Assembly: GCA_007128135.1 (NCBI GenBank)
Contig: SKYA01000032.1
Span: 1-60,565, forward strand
Origin: Paracoccaceae bacterium
Lineage (GTDB): Bacteria; Pseudomonadota; Alphaproteobacteria; Rhodobacterales; Rhodobacteraceae
Direction of reading: 5' to 3'
DNA length: 60,565 nt
Within the stretch, counting starts at the first letter, position 1; each line of letters begins with the position of its first letter. Under the pieces are notes generated by a model. It ran no database searches and had not been told where the DNA came from. It saw nothing but the letters and a program-made list of their open reading frames with translations. The position numbers were made by a program, and so were the translations under genes. Positions 45,947-55,716 of the stretch are shown here, piece by piece.

Positions 45947-46341
45947 CCACCAAGAATGACGGCGTGCATGACCCGGCCGGGCAGCAGCGTGAACAGCCCG
46001 GCCACGACCAGCCCGCCCCAGACCATCCCGACCATCCAGCCGCGGTGCCCTGCCACATCGCCGCGACGGATATGTCGCAGCGCGAGCACGATCCCAGCGA
46101 GGACGAAGACAGACAGCATGTGAATCCAGCTCAGTCCGAACAGGGGGCCAGACCCCCTGATCTGGAAGCTGGTGATCGCGACCAGTGCCATCGCGCCAAT
46201 CCAGACCCATCCCAGCAGTCGATGCGCGCGTGTTCCCCGCGCGCGGGTGAAGATCAGAAACGTGGCGATTATGGCGACAAGGGCTGCCGCCGTATGAAGC
46301 TGGATCGCCGGAGCGGCATATGTCAGCGGGTCAAGGGGCAT
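45943..46341 (-). CDS. DUF2306 membrane protein
   Basis: The 132-residue protein has four membrane helices ([71 protein letters not shown]) with the histidines in AHRLLGW, SWIHML and GHRGWM that mark DUF2306. Such histidine patterns suggest haem or quinone contact, but no function is established. ATG 46341 was chosen. It is divergent from a LytTR regulator with a ~97-base spacer. Confidence 0.82.
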   Translation of the reverse strand: MPLDPLTYAAPAIQLHTAAALVAIIATFLIFTRARGTRAHRLLGWVWIGAMALVAITSFQIRGSGPLFGLSWIHMLSVFVLAGIVLALRHIRRGDVAGHRGWMVGMVWGGLVVAGLFTLLPGRVMHAVILGG

Positions 46342-46438
46342 CCCGGGCCTTTCTGTCTGAATGAATATGGCTTCAGGTTTGCAAACGCCCCGCCGACGGG
46401 GCAATAATGGCTGCGTGAATTGCGAACAGGTGACGTGC

Positions 46439-47179
46439 ATGGTCAGGCCATCAGGCAGGATGCAACTCGCGTTTCGTGAATGGCAGGGCCCACTGGGGCT
46501 GTGGCTTGGCCTGAGCGGACTTGCGACTCTGGCGGGGCCGTTCGGCACCATGGAGGCGCTGACGGCGGGGCCGCGGACACTCTACTGGTTCGGCGTGACA
46601 GGGGTTGCGATCGGTCTGGATCGTGCACTCACAAGGCTCGAGTCGCGCCTGACCGGCACTCCGGTCGTCGCCGCTGCAATGGTGGGCCTGTATGCGGTGA
46701 TCATGGCGAGCCTTGTCTTTGCGCTGAACACCTGGCTGTTCGAGAGTTGGGGACGTCTGGGGCAATGGCTGTGGCTGCTTCTTATCGTGCTGGCCATTTC
46801 CGCGGCTGTGCATGCGCTGATGTTCTGGCTGGACCCTGCGACCGGCAAGGGCCAGGACACCCTGCAGGACCGCTTTCTTGCGCGTCTCAGGCCCGAGGCC
46901 CGGGGCGCGCTGATCCGGATCGAGGCGCAGGACCATTACCTGCTTGTCGTCACGCGGAAAGGGCAGGACATGATCCTGATGCGCATGGGCGACGCCGAGG
47001 CGGAACTGGGCGCACTGGGCCAGCGAGTCCATCGCTCGCACTGGATCGCGCCGGATGCTATCGTCAGGACCCAACGTGCGCAGGGCCAATTGCGGCTGCT
47101 TATGGCCGATGGCACCGAGGTTCCCGTCAGCCGGGGCTATCGCGACGCGGCGCGCAAGACGGGTTTGCTGCCCGGCTGA
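46439..47179 (+). CDS. Membrane-anchored LytTR DNA-binding regulator
   Basis: The 246-residue protein has four hydrophobic helices in residues ~15-130 (including VVAAAMVGLYAVIMASLVFA and LWLLLIVLAISAAVHALMFW) and a C-terminal LytTR DNA-binding domain (LIRIEAQDHYLLVVTRKGQD, RVHRSHWIA, GTEVPVSRGY). It probably senses a membrane or envelope signal and binds DNA directly, without a response-regulator domain. ATG 46439 has a weak ribosome site; ATG 46460 is an alternative. The divergent DUF2306 gene is the first candidate target. Confidence 0.85.
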   Translation: MVRPSGRMQLAFREWQGPLGLWLGLSGLATLAGPFGTMEALTAGPRTLYWFGVTGVAIGLDRALTRLESRLTGTPVVAAAMVGLYAVIMASLVFALNTWLFESWGRLGQWLWLLLIVLAISAAVHALMFWLDPATGKGQDTLQDRFLARLRPEARGALIRIEAQDHYLLVVTRKGQDMILMRMGDAEAELGALGQRVHRSHWIAPDAIVRTQRAQGQLRLLMADGTEVPVSRGYRDAARKTGLLPG

Positions 47180-47227
47180 AGGCGCCGCGCGGGGTTTCAG
47201 CCGCGCAGCGCGGGCCGGAAGCCATGC

Positions 47228-49126
47228 TTACGGGATAAGTTTCGAGATGATCAGATCTGCTGCCTCTTCGGCGTTCATGCGTGTGGTATCGATCCGGATC
47301 TGGGGTGTTTCGGGCGGCTCATAAGGCGAGTCAATGCCTGTGAAGTTCTTCAGTTGCCCCGCGCGCGCCTTGGCATAGAGCCCCTTCACATCGCGCTTCT
47401 CGGCCTCGGCAAGCGGGGTGTCGATAAAGATCTCGACAAATTCTCCCGGCTGCATCATCGCGCGCACCATCTCGCGTTCGGAACGGAAGGGCGAGATGAA
47501 CGCCGTGATCACGATGAGCCCGGCATCGGTCATGAGTTTGGCGACTTCGCCCACGCGGCGGATATTCTCCACGCGGTCGGCATCGGTGAAACCCAGATCC
47601 TTGTTCAGGCCGTGGCGCACATTGTCGCCATCGAGCAGGAAGGTATGCCGGTTCATCCGCGCGAGCTTCTTTTCGACCAGATTGGCGATGGTCGACTTGC
47701 CGGAGCCCGAAAGCCCGGTCATCCACAGAACCATGGGCTGCTGGTTCTTCATCGCCGCGTGATGGTCGCGGGAAATGTCGGTTGCCTGCCAGTGGATGTT
47801 CTGTGCCCGGCGCAGGGCGAAATGGATCAGGCCGGCGCCGACCGTGCGGTTGGTCAGCCTGTCGATCAGAATGAAGCCACCCAGATCGCGGCTGTCTTCA
47901 TAGGGCGCAAAGGGAATATCGCGGTCGGTGGTCACTGTCGCCACACCGATTGCGTTGAGATCCAGCGTCTTTGCGGCCAGATGCTCCATCGTGTTGACAT
48001 TGACCTGGTATTTCGGCTGGGCAACCGTGGCGCCGACCGTCTGTGCACCGATCTTCAGCCAGTAGGCGCGCCCCGGCACCATGTTGTCCTCATCCATCCA
48101 GATGATGGTTGCCTCGAACTGGTCAGCGACTTCCACCGGGCTTCTTGCAGCGGTGATGACTTGCCCTCGCGAGCAGTCGATCTCGTCCGCAAGGCACAGG
48201 GTCACGGCCTGCCCGGCCACGGCGCGGTCCTGATCGCCGTCGAAGGTGACGATCCGCGCGACTGTCGAGGTCTTGCCCGACGGCAGGACGCGCACCTCGT
48301 CGCCCGGATGCACCTGACCCGCGGCAATTGTGCCGGAAAAACCGCGGAAGTCGAGATTCGGGCGATTGACCCATTGCACGGGCAGGCGGAAAGGCTTGCG
48401 CTGATCGGCACTCTGATCGAGATCGACCGTTTCCAGATGCGCAAGCAGGGTTGGGCCGTCATACCAGTCCATATTCGCGCTGGGCGCCGCGATATTGTCA
48501 CCGGCCAGCCCGGAGATGGGGATGGCGGCAAAGTCGATGATTCCGATGGATTCGGCAAAGTCGCGGTAATCCTTCACGATCTGCTCGAAAACAGCCCAAT
48601 CATACCCCACCAGATCCATCTTGTTCACGGTCAGCACGATGTGGCGCAGTCCCAGCAGATGCGCCAGATAGCTGTGCCGTCTGGTCTGTGTCAGCACGCC
48701 CTTGCGCGCATCTATCAGGATCACGGCCAGATCGGCTGTGGATGCCCCGGTGACCATGTTGCGGGTATATTGTTCATGTCCCGGCGTGTCAGCCACGATG
48801 AATTTGCGCTTTTCTGTCGCGAAGAAGCGATAGGCGACGTCAATCGTGATGCCCTGCTCCCGCTCTGCGGCCAGACCATCAACCAGAAGGGCGAAGTCGA
48901 TATTCTCGCCCTGCGTGCCCACGCGCCTGCTGTCGTTCTCGAGGGCTGCGAGCTGGTCCTCGAAGATCATCTTGCTGTCATAGAGAAGCCGCCCGATCAG
49001 CGTGGACTTGCCGTCATCGACCGAGCCACAGGTGATGAAGCGCAGCATGGTCTTGTGCTGATGGGTTTCGAGATAGCTGTCGATGTCCTCGGCAATCAGG
49101 GCGTCGGTCTTGTAGATCTCGTTCAT
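47228..49126 (-). CDS. cysN: Bifunctional sulfate adenylyltransferase subunit 1 / adenylylsulfate kinase (CysNC)
   Basis: The 632-residue fusion has a GTPase CysN part (residues 1-~440: [39 protein letters not shown]) and an APS-kinase CysC part from about residue 460 ([27 protein letters not shown]-type [18 protein letters not shown]). With CysD it makes APS and then PAPS. The fusion is the NodQ-type arrangement common in alphaproteobacteria. Its ATG overlaps the cysD stop by one base (TGATG). Products go to sulfate assimilation and possibly to polysaccharide sulfation. Confidence 0.96.
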   Translation of the reverse strand: MNEIYKTDALIAEDIDSYLETHQHKTMLRFITCGSVDDGKSTLIGRLLYDSKMIFEDQLAALENDSRRVGTQGENIDFALLVDGLAAEREQGITIDVAYRFFATEKRKFIVADTPGHEQYTRNMVTGASTADLAVILIDARKGVLTQTRRHSYLAHLLGLRHIVLTVNKMDLVGYDWAVFEQIVKDYRDFAESIGIIDFAAIPISGLAGDNIAAPSANMDWYDGPTLLAHLETVDLDQSADQRKPFRLPVQWVNRPNLDFRGFSGTIAAGQVHPGDEVRVLPSGKTSTVARIVTFDGDQDRAVAGQAVTLCLADEIDCSRGQVITAARSPVEVADQFEATIIWMDEDNMVPGRAYWLKIGAQTVGATVAQPKYQVNVNTMEHLAAKTLDLNAIGVATVTTDRDIPFAPYEDSRDLGGFILIDRLTNRTVGAGLIHFALRRAQNIHWQATDISRDHHAAMKNQQPMVLWMTGLSGSGKSTIANLVEKKLARMNRHTFLLDGDNVRHGLNKDLGFTDADRVENIRRVGEVAKLMTDAGLIVITAFISPFRSEREMVRAMMQPGEFVEIFIDTPLAEAEKRDVKGLYAKARAGQLKNFTGIDSPYEPPETPQIRIDTTRMNAEEAADLIISKLIP

Positions 49127-50028
49127 CAGAAATAGCCCTCCTGCTTCTTCTTCTCCATCGACGCGGATTGATCGTGGTCGATCGCGCGCCCCTGACGTTC
49201 GGATGTAGTGGTCAGCAGCATCTCCTGGATGATCTGGGGCAGCGTCCTGGCGTGGCTTTCCACCGCGCCGGTCAGCGGATAGCAGCCCAATGTGCGAAAG
49301 CGCACCGAGCGCATGACCGGGGTTTCGCCATTCAGCGGGAAACGTTCATCATCGACCATCAGCAGAAGCCCGTCGCGGATGACAGTCGGGCGCTCTGCCG
49401 CGAAATAGAGCGGCACGATCTCGATGTTCTCGAGGTGGATATACTGCCAGATGTCGAGTTCGGTCCAGTTCGACAGCGGAAAGACCCGCATCGATTCCCC
49501 CTTGGCCTTGCGCGCGTTAAAGACGCGCCAGAGCTCCGGGCGCTGGGCCTTCGGGTCCCAGCGATGGTTTGTGGTTCGGAAGCTGAAGATACGCTCCTTG
49601 GCGCGGCTCTTTTCCTCGTCGCGCCGCGCACCGCCAAAGGCCGCGTCAAATCCGTGCAGGTCAAGCGCCTGTTTCAACCCTTCGGTCTTCCACATGTCGG
49701 TATGCATTGATCCATGATCGAAGGGGTTGATGCCGCGCTTCACGGCTTCGGGGTTCTGATAGACGATAAGCTGCATGCCGGCCTTGCGCGCGGCGCGGTC
49801 GCGCAATGCGTACATGTCGCGGAATTTCCATGTGGTATCGACATGCAATAGCGGAAAAGGCGGGGGAGAGGGGTAGAACGCCTTGCGGGCCAGATGCAGC
49901 ATCACGGCGCTGTCCTTGCCCACCGAGTAGAGCATCACGGGGTTCGCGGCCTCCGAGACCACTTCGCGCAGGATATGGATCGCTTCGGCTTCGAGTCGTT
50001 GCAGGTGAGTAAGCGAGTACAGCGTCAT
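49126..50028 (-). CDS. cysD: Sulfate adenylyltransferase subunit 2
   Basis: The 300-residue enzyme forms APS from sulfate and ATP. It has the PP-motif [32 protein letters not shown], and the [20 protein letters not shown] segment typical of CysD. ATG 50028 follows AAGGA. It leads the cysD-cysNC operon and is divergent from a LuxR-type gene, with about 90 bases between them that hold a promoter and palindrome. Confidence 0.96.
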   Translation of the reverse strand: MTLYSLTHLQRLEAEAIHILREVVSEAANPVMLYSVGKDSAVMLHLARKAFYPSPPPFPLLHVDTTWKFRDMYALRDRAARKAGMQLIVYQNPEAVKRGINPFDHGSMHTDMWKTEGLKQALDLHGFDAAFGGARRDEEKSRAKERIFSFRTTNHRWDPKAQRPELWRVFNARKAKGESMRVFPLSNWTELDIWQYIHLENIEIVPLYFAAERPTVIRDGLLLMVDDERFPLNGETPVMRSVRFRTLGCYPLTGAVESHARTLPQIIQEMLLTTTSERQGRAIDHDQSASMEKKKQEGYF

Positions 50029-50059
50029 GCGGGAGCGTTCCTTTTCGATACGTCGCGGC

Positions 50060-50088
50060 TTGGCAGGTTTATAATGCTGCGCTAGACT
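50060..50088 (+). promoter_or_regulatory. Promoter of the LuxR-type gene
   Basis: TTGGCA (50060-50065), a 17-base spacer and TAGACT (50083-50088) predict a start near 50095. The -10 box is flanked by TGCGC and GCGCA. A TATAAT at 50070-50075 lies inside the spacer and may serve another start or the divergent cysD promoter. Confidence 0.5.
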
Positions 50089-50095
50089 GCGCACA

Positions 50096-50111
50096 CCTCC
50101 CATATGGGAGG
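50096..50111. promoter_or_regulatory. Perfect 16-bp palindrome containing the ribosome-binding site
   Basis: CCTCCCATATGGGAGG starts right at the predicted transcription start. Its GGGAGG half is the ribosome site of the LuxR-type gene. As RNA it can fold into a 6-bp hairpin that hides this site; as DNA it is a dimer operator candidate. Confidence 0.65.
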
Positions 50112-50118
50112 TAAAGGA

Positions 50119-51009
50119 ATGGGCATGATCACACCACAGGACACGACGCTGCTACTCGCCATTGCCCGGGCAGGTTCTGACGGGGCTGACTGGTCAGCCA
50201 TGCTGTGCGAACTGGCGGCTCGGACACAGGCAGATTCGGCGCAATTCTGGTTCGGCGCTCGGGTCTGGGACCTGGTGGAGGGACAGCCTGCGCAGCTTCC
50301 TCTGCCGCTGGCGGGGCTGCGTCCCGGTCGTGTCTATACTGGCGAGGAACTGGCCGAACGCGCGCTCGGGGCCGAACTGGCAGGCGACCAGCGCGCGCTG
50401 CGGCTGACGGCTTCTGTGGGGGACGCATGGCTTCTTCTGGGCCGCTTGCGCGGAGAGTTTCGCGCCGTGGACTCGGCGCTGCTCTCCAGCCTCGTGCCGC
50501 ATCTGGAACAGGCGATGCATTTGGCAACACAGATGCAGCGGTTGCAGGACGAAGTCGCCCAGGCCACCATGCTTGCACGGCGTATGCAGGTGGGGCGGGT
50601 GCGTTTTGGCGCGCGTGGCGATTTAGTAGAACAGGATGCCGTCGCACGTGACCTGCTTGCCCGTGCCGGGGTCGTGCTGCCGGCCAAGGGCTTGGCCGGG
50701 GCAGGGCTGGTCATGCTGGCGCCGGGTCTGGAAATGCTGTGCCTTTCCGACACAGGTTACCTGCGCGCCACCGGCTCTGCCCTGCCCGCGCCCGAGATGA
50801 TCGCCCGCAGCCTCGGCCTCAGTCTGCCCGAGGCGCGACTCGCGCGCGCACTGGGTCACGGAGCGAGTCTTGTTCAGGCGGCCAAGGCCCTCGGGCTGAC
50901 CATCGAGACCGCGCGATATTACTCGAAGCAGATCTTCGCCAAGACCGGCCTGCGCGGGCAGCCGGACCTGATGCGCAGGCTCTGGTCGGGAGCGCTGGTC
51001 CTGGCTTGA
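50119..51009 (+). CDS. LuxR-type HTH regulator
   Basis: The ~296-residue protein ends in a LuxR/GerE-like helix-turn-helix ([40 protein letters not shown]). The first ~200 residues form a possible GAF/PAS-like sensor with no recognisable ligand motif. Starts at 50104, 50119 and 50125 are in frame; 50119 has GGGAGG 7 bases upstream and 50125 has AAAGGA 6 bases upstream. It is divergent from cysDNC, which makes it a candidate regulator of sulfate activation, though this is only positional. Confidence 0.8.
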   Translation: MGMITPQDTTLLLAIARAGSDGADWSAMLCELAARTQADSAQFWFGARVWDLVEGQPAQLPLPLAGLRPGRVYTGEELAERALGAELAGDQRALRLTASVGDAWLLLGRLRGEFRAVDSALLSSLVPHLEQAMHLATQMQRLQDEVAQATMLARRMQVGRVRFGARGDLVEQDAVARDLLARAGVVLPAKGLAGAGLVMLAPGLEMLCLSDTGYLRATGSALPAPEMIARSLGLSLPEARLARALGHGASLVQAAKALGLTIETARYYSKQIFAKTGLRGQPDLMRRLWSGALVLA

Positions 51010-51090
51010 GGGGTGAACAGCCTTGTTGCGGAACCCGGTTTCGTGCAGTGCGGCATGAACCCGTGGTGCTGGGCACGAGCCATTGCAGGT

Positions 51091-51112
51091 GCAAGGCGCG
51101 GATATGCCTTGC
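51091..51112. terminator. Hairpin between convergent LuxR-type and kinase genes
   Basis: GCAAGGC and GCCTTGC form a 7-bp stem with an 8-base loop in the 173-base convergent spacer. No T-run follows. The rest of the spacer shows nothing else. Confidence 0.45.
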
Positions 51113-51182
51113 ATTGGCCACAGACGAACGCGAAATTCATTCGCAGCGGGGCTGGCCCATCCGACATGTCACGCCCTGTCTG

Positions 51183-52814
51183 TCAAACCTGACTGGCCCG
51201 CCGCGCAACGGACTGGAGTTGCTCGAAGATTTCGAATCTTGCCGTGTGCAGCGCGGCGATTTCGGGCCCTTTGGGTTCAAATCTGCCGGCAAATGACGAC
51301 ATTTCCGCCATCGCCGTGGGGGTGTCCGGATAAACCCCAGCGGCCACGGCCCCCAGAATGGCCGCACCAAGCAGGACCGGCTCTTCCGTAGCTGGTACGG
51401 CAATCTGAACCCCCGTCGCGTCGGCCAGAAGCTGCCGGATGAATGTGCTGCGCCCCGCGCCGCCACTTATGGCGATCTGCCGGATCGGTGCGCCGACGCT
51501 GGCTTTGGCGCCAATGATCTGTCGCAATCCGTATCCGATTCCGCACAGCCCGGCGATGTAGAGCACGACGAGGTTTTCGAGATCCCGATCCATGCCCAAA
51601 CCGGCGACGACGGCGCGTGTATGCGGATCAGCGTGCGGTGCGCGATTGCCCAGGAATTCAGGCACGACATGGACACCTTTCGCCATCTGCACCGGATCGG
51701 CATCCCGTTGCTCAAGAATCTTTGCGGCCTGATCTGCCAGCCATGATGGCAGCGACTGGCCGTTCGCGGCGGCGTGTTGATGGGCCGTGGTAGCGTAGGG
51801 ATGAAACTCCAGCAACTGGTCGATGGCGGCGCCTGCTGCGGATTGACCGCCCTCGTTCAACCACATGCCCGGCACCATGGCAGAGAAATACGGCCCCCAG
51901 ACGCCGGGCACGAAGACAGGCTCGCGTGTTGTCGTCATCGTACAGGAGGATGTGCCGAACACATAGGCCAGATTGGCCTCGGCCCCGCCGCCATCGCGCG
52001 CCCCGACAGTTCCGATGCCACCCGCATGGGCGTCGATCAATCCGGCCGCTACGGGCGTGCCGGCACAAAGCCCCAGTTCTGTTGCGGCCTGCGCAGTCAG
52101 GCCCGAGCCAAGCGCGGAACCTGCCTCGACGACGCGCGCGCCGATGCGCTCGAAATTGCCGACCGCCAGATCGCCCAGCCCTGCGGTCTCGAAAAAACTG
52201 CGATCCCAGCCGCGCTCATGGGCAAGGAACGTCCATTTGCACGTCACGGTGCAGATCGAGCGCGCCAGATCGCCGGAGGCCCGCCATGTCAGGAAATCCG
52301 TCAGGTCGAGAAACTGCCATGCCCTGTCATAGGTCTCGGGCCGGTTTTCCCTGAGCCAGAGCAGCTTCGGAGTTTCCATCTCGGGCGAAATCCGTCCGCC
52401 GACATGGTCGAGAACTCGGTGGCCCGTCCTGTTGATGCGCTCGGCCTGTTCAACCGCGCGATGATCCATCCAGACAATGACATTGCGTTCCGGGTGGGCC
52501 GGATCCCCGACGGGCAGTGGTTGTCCTTCGGGCCCCAGCACGACCAGCGAGCAGGTTGCGTCAAAACCGATCCCCCTTATGTCTTCCGCCCTGACCGAGG
52601 CGACATCGAGCGCGCCTCTCACCGATGCGCTGACAGCCTTCCAGATGTCTTTGCTGGACTGTTCGACGAATGTGCCGTCGCGGTAAACCTCGATGGCGCA
52701 GGTTTCGCTGGCGATCAGCCGACCTGCCATCGAGAAGACGCCGGCGCGCGCGCTCCCCGTGCCGACATCGACGCCGATGACATAGCCGTATGCGGCAGAT
52801 GCGTTCCGGGTCAT
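51183..52814 (-). CDS. FGGY-family carbohydrate kinase (ribulokinase-like)
   Basis: The 543-residue kinase has the ASKHA opening YVIGVDVGTGSARAGVFSMA, the family's GFDATCSLVVLG, VIVWMDHRAVEQA, AGLIDAHAGGIGTVGA and the adenosine motif ISGGAGRS. These traits fit the D-ribulokinase/FGGY group. It would phosphorylate a ketopentose such as ribulose made by the dehydrogenase next to it. ATG 52814 sits behind AGGAG; the upstream GTG/ATG pair at 52832-52835 overlaps the preceding stop. It is last in a minus-strand sugar operon. Confidence 0.88.
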   Translation of the reverse strand: MTRNASAAYGYVIGVDVGTGSARAGVFSMAGRLIASETCAIEVYRDGTFVEQSSKDIWKAVSASVRGALDVASVRAEDIRGIGFDATCSLVVLGPEGQPLPVGDPAHPERNVIVWMDHRAVEQAERINRTGHRVLDHVGGRISPEMETPKLLWLRENRPETYDRAWQFLDLTDFLTWRASGDLARSICTVTCKWTFLAHERGWDRSFFETAGLGDLAVGNFERIGARVVEAGSALGSGLTAQAATELGLCAGTPVAAGLIDAHAGGIGTVGARDGGGAEANLAYVFGTSSCTMTTTREPVFVPGVWGPYFSAMVPGMWLNEGGQSAAGAAIDQLLEFHPYATTAHQHAAANGQSLPSWLADQAAKILEQRDADPVQMAKGVHVVPEFLGNRAPHADPHTRAVVAGLGMDRDLENLVVLYIAGLCGIGYGLRQIIGAKASVGAPIRQIAISGGAGRSTFIRQLLADATGVQIAVPATEEPVLLGAAILGAVAAGVYPDTPTAMAEMSSFAGRFEPKGPEIAALHTARFEIFEQLQSVARRASQV

Positions 52815-52831
52815 GGACTGCTCCTGCGGCA

Positions 52832-53560
52832 TCACAGGTCAACGCTGTTGGGCAGGATGACGAGGTCGCGGATCACGACGCCCCTGGGCCGAGTGAGCAT
52901 GAACAGCACCGCCTCGGCAACCTCACGCGGCTGCATGAGCGATCCGTTGGCAAGCGCCTCTTCCAACTTCTCCCTGGGCCAGTCGTCCAGCAGGGCGGTG
53001 ACAACGGGACCCGGCAGGACAGCCCCCATCCGGATACCATGCCCGGAGACCTGCCTGCGGGTGCTGTGCATGAAAGCCTGCACCGCGAATTTCGACGCTG
53101 TATAGACCGGCTCCCAGACCACGGGGACCACCCCGGCCACCGAGGACGTGAACAGGATGTCCCCGGTCTTGCGCTCGATCATGTGCGGCAGAACCGCCTG
53201 CACCGTCCGGAATGCGGCGTTGATGTTCAGGTTCAGGACCTTGTCCCACGCATCCGGGTCTCCTTCGGCCGCCGGGCCGCCGATATAGGCACCGGCATTG
53301 GCATGGAAGATGTCCAGCCTGCCGGTCATTTCCAGAATCCGGGGCAACATGCCGGATACGGCCCTGTTGTCGAGAAGATCAAGCGTCAGGGCGTGGGCGC
53401 TCGGCCCCATTTCGGCGCAAATCGTCACCAGACGGTCGCTCTCGCGGTCGATCAGGACCACTTCGGCACCATTCTCGACAAGGATGCGCGCACATTCCAG
53501 TCCGATCCCCGAAGCTGCCCCCGTGATGGCAGCGGTCTGCCCTTTCAGTGCCTGAGTCAT
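52832..53560 (-). CDS. SDR-family sugar alcohol dehydrogenase (ribitol dehydrogenase-like)
   Basis: The 242-residue enzyme has the NAD loop [26 protein letters not shown], and the catalytic Ser-Tyr-Lys set (ILFTSSVAG ... [11 protein letters not shown]). VPGPV-type substrate loop [13 protein letters not shown] is present. With an adjacent ribulokinase-type kinase and a ribose-type ABC importer, oxidation of a pentitol (ribitol, arabitol or xylitol) is the best guess. The start follows GAGGA. Confidence 0.85.
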   Translation of the reverse strand: MTQALKGQTAAITGAASGIGLECARILVENGAEVVLIDRESDRLVTICAEMGPSAHALTLDLLDNRAVSGMLPRILEMTGRLDIFHANAGAYIGGPAAEGDPDAWDKVLNLNINAAFRTVQAVLPHMIERKTGDILFTSSVAGVVPVVWEPVYTASKFAVQAFMHSTRRQVSGHGIRMGAVLPGPVVTALLDDWPREKLEEALANGSLMQPREVAEAVLFMLTRPRGVVIRDLVILPNSVDL

Positions 53561-53571
53561 GGTGTTTTCCT

Positions 53572-54825
53572 CTAGCCGCGCCCGTGATTTGCGCGTGACT
53601 GCCGCGCCATCGAGTCGATGATGACAGCGATGGCCAGAACGCCACCGGTAATCATGTAGCGCAGCGATGAACTGAGATTGAGCAGCGTCAGTCCGTTTGA
53701 AATCGCCTGGATGACAAGGATTCCGAACAAGGCTGCCCAGGCTGTGCCGCGCCCGCCGAAGAGCGAGGTGCCGCCAATCACTGCCGCAGCGATCGCATTC
53801 AGATTGACATCTGCCGTGCCTGCCTGCTGGCTTGCAGAGGCAAGGCGTGCTGCACCGAATATCCCGCCGGCGGTTGCAAACATCGAGCACAGGACAAAGG
53901 CGCTCATCCGGATACGTTCGACTTTGATGCCGGCACGCCGCGCTGCCTCGGGGTTGCCGCCGACGGCATAGACCGAGCGGCCCCATTTGGTGCGCGTCAG
54001 CGCGTAATGCATGATCATGACGAACAGCACGAACAGGGCGAACATCCACGGTATGCCACGGCCGAGGTTCAGGTAATGGACCGCGAACTGCAGCCCGACC
54101 GTGAAGGTGAACAGCCGCAGGATCAGCAGACTGGCGGCTTCATGCGACAGATTTGCCGCGCTGCGCAGCGCCATTTTCCGCAATCCGTTGAACAGCAGGA
54201 ATGCGCCAGGCAGAAGCGCCAGCAGGTGCGACAGCCAAGCGGGCATCACCATCACCTGACCGAAGCGTACCAGCGAGGAGCTGAAGGGCAGGTTGATGGA
54301 CCCGGTTGGCCCCAGAATATAGAGTTGCGCCCCCAGCAGCGCGAGTAACCCGGCAAGCGTGGCAACGAAACTGGGCATGCCGAAACGGTTCCGCAGCAAG
54401 GCATAGACAAGCCCCATCGCGACGCCGGCAGCCAGCGCGCCGCCCACCGCAACAGGCATCGGCAGACCGCTGCGCACCCAGAGCACGCCGATCATTGCAG
54501 AGGCCAGCCCGCTCATGGACCCGACGGACAGGTCGATCTCTCCCAGCAGCAGGACGCAGACCACCCCAAGCGCGATGAACCCGATGGCAGAGGCATCGAA
54601 AAGCAGGTTGACCAGATTGTTGGGCGCCAGAAAGACCGGATTCAGGATCGAGAACACGGTCGAGATCACCAGCAGTCCGATGGCCACGGGCAATAGCCCG
54701 AGTTCACCAGAGCGCACCCGGTCGATGAAGCCGCGCAGCGCCCCGCTCATGCCTTCGTCCTGACGCAGGCGTGTATCCGACCGGTCGAGCTTCTGGCGGG
54801 TTTTTCCGCTATCGGTTTGTGTCAT
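53572..54825 (-). CDS. Sugar ABC transporter permease (RbsC/XylH-like)
   Basis: The 417-residue inner-membrane protein has about ten membrane helices and the [20 protein letters not shown] motif of carbohydrate-uptake transporter 2 permeases. The cytoplasmic loop [20 protein letters not shown] contacts the ATPase. [20 protein letters not shown] near the end is typical. It is longer than RbsC (~320), close to XylH. It works with the ATPase at 54829 and the binding protein at 55717. Confidence 0.93.
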   Translation of the reverse strand: MTQTDSGKTRQKLDRSDTRLRQDEGMSGALRGFIDRVRSGELGLLPVAIGLLVISTVFSILNPVFLAPNNLVNLLFDASAIGFIALGVVCVLLLGEIDLSVGSMSGLASAMIGVLWVRSGLPMPVAVGGALAAGVAMGLVYALLRNRFGMPSFVATLAGLLALLGAQLYILGPTGSINLPFSSSLVRFGQVMVMPAWLSHLLALLPGAFLLFNGLRKMALRSAANLSHEAASLLILRLFTFTVGLQFAVHYLNLGRGIPWMFALFVLFVMIMHYALTRTKWGRSVYAVGGNPEAARRAGIKVERIRMSAFVLCSMFATAGGIFGAARLASASQQAGTADVNLNAIAAAVIGGTSLFGGRGTAWAALFGILVIQAISNGLTLLNLSSSLRYMITGGVLAIAVIIDSMARQSRANHGRG

Positions 54826-54828
54826 GTC

Positions 54829-55623
54829 TTACGCCTCCTGACTGGCCGTCATGCGCGCCTGCCTGCGCGAAACGGAATTGTCGGTTGCTCCGGTAATGGC
54901 CGCGACCAGATCGGACTGCGATGTGTCGGCCTTGAACACGCCGTTGTTGCGACCCAGACGCAGTACAACGATCCGGTCTGCAACCGCGCGGACATCTTCC
55001 ATGTTGTGCGAGATCAGGATGACCCCATGCCCGCGATCACGCACGCGCTCGATCAGGTTGAGGACTTCGGCAGTCTGTGCGACACCAAGCGCAGCCGTGG
55101 GTTCGTCGAGCATGATGATCCTGGGATCAAGCAACAGCGAACGCGCAATCGCCACGGTCTGACGCTGACCGCCCGACAAGGCCGCGATGGGTTCGCGCAC
55201 CGATGGAATGCGCGCCGAAAGCTCCTGCAGCAGGGTCCAGGCACGAACCTCCATCTGGATTTCATCCAGCGCGAAGGGCGACAGTTCCTGCCCGAGAAAC
55301 AGGTTCGCCACGACATCCAGGTTCTCGCAAAGGGCAAGATCCTGATAGACCGTGGCAATCCCGAGCTCCAGCGCGCGGCTTGGTGACTCGAGCACGACTT
55401 TCTGCCCGCACCATTCGATCGTGCCTGCGCTGGGCTGGTGCACGCCTGCAAGCACTTTCACCAAGGTCGATTTCCCAGCGCCATTGTCGCCCACGAGCGC
55501 AACAACCTCACCTGCATGTACGTCAAGCTCGATATCGCTGAGCGCCGAGACCGCGCCGAATTGCTTCGAAATACCGCGCAGACGCAGGATACAGTCCTTC
55601 TCGTTGCCGTCTTGCCTCGTCAT
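54829..55623 (-). CDS. Sugar ABC transporter ATP-binding protein (single domain)
   Basis: The 264-residue protein has Walker A VGDNGAGKSTLVKVL, signature ALSGGQRQTVAIARSLL and Walker B IIMLDEPTAALG. Most ribose/xylose-type ATPases (RbsA, XylG) are tandem ~500-residue proteins; this has one domain and presumably works as a homodimer, as in the FrcA type. It is three bases from the permease gene. Confidence 0.92.
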   Translation of the reverse strand: MTRQDGNEKDCILRLRGISKQFGAVSALSDIELDVHAGEVVALVGDNGAGKSTLVKVLAGVHQPSAGTIEWCGQKVVLESPSRALELGIATVYQDLALCENLDVVANLFLGQELSPFALDEIQMEVRAWTLLQELSARIPSVREPIAALSGGQRQTVAIARSLLLDPRIIMLDEPTAALGVAQTAEVLNLIERVRDRGHGVILISHNMEDVRAVADRIVVLRLGRNNGVFKADTSQSDLVAAITGATDNSVSRRQARMTASQEA

Positions 55624-55716
55624 GTTTCCAGACCTCTGCTTGTGATGCGTCCCGGCCCGAAAGCCGGAGCGCGATGGGTATCAATCCGACGGGGAGTGTT
55701 TTGCGCCATTCGGGCG

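Noticed and set aside
47354-49135. A 593-residue plus-strand frame opposite cysNC
   Set aside because: CysNC motifs are intact on the minus strand; the opposing frame has no domain.
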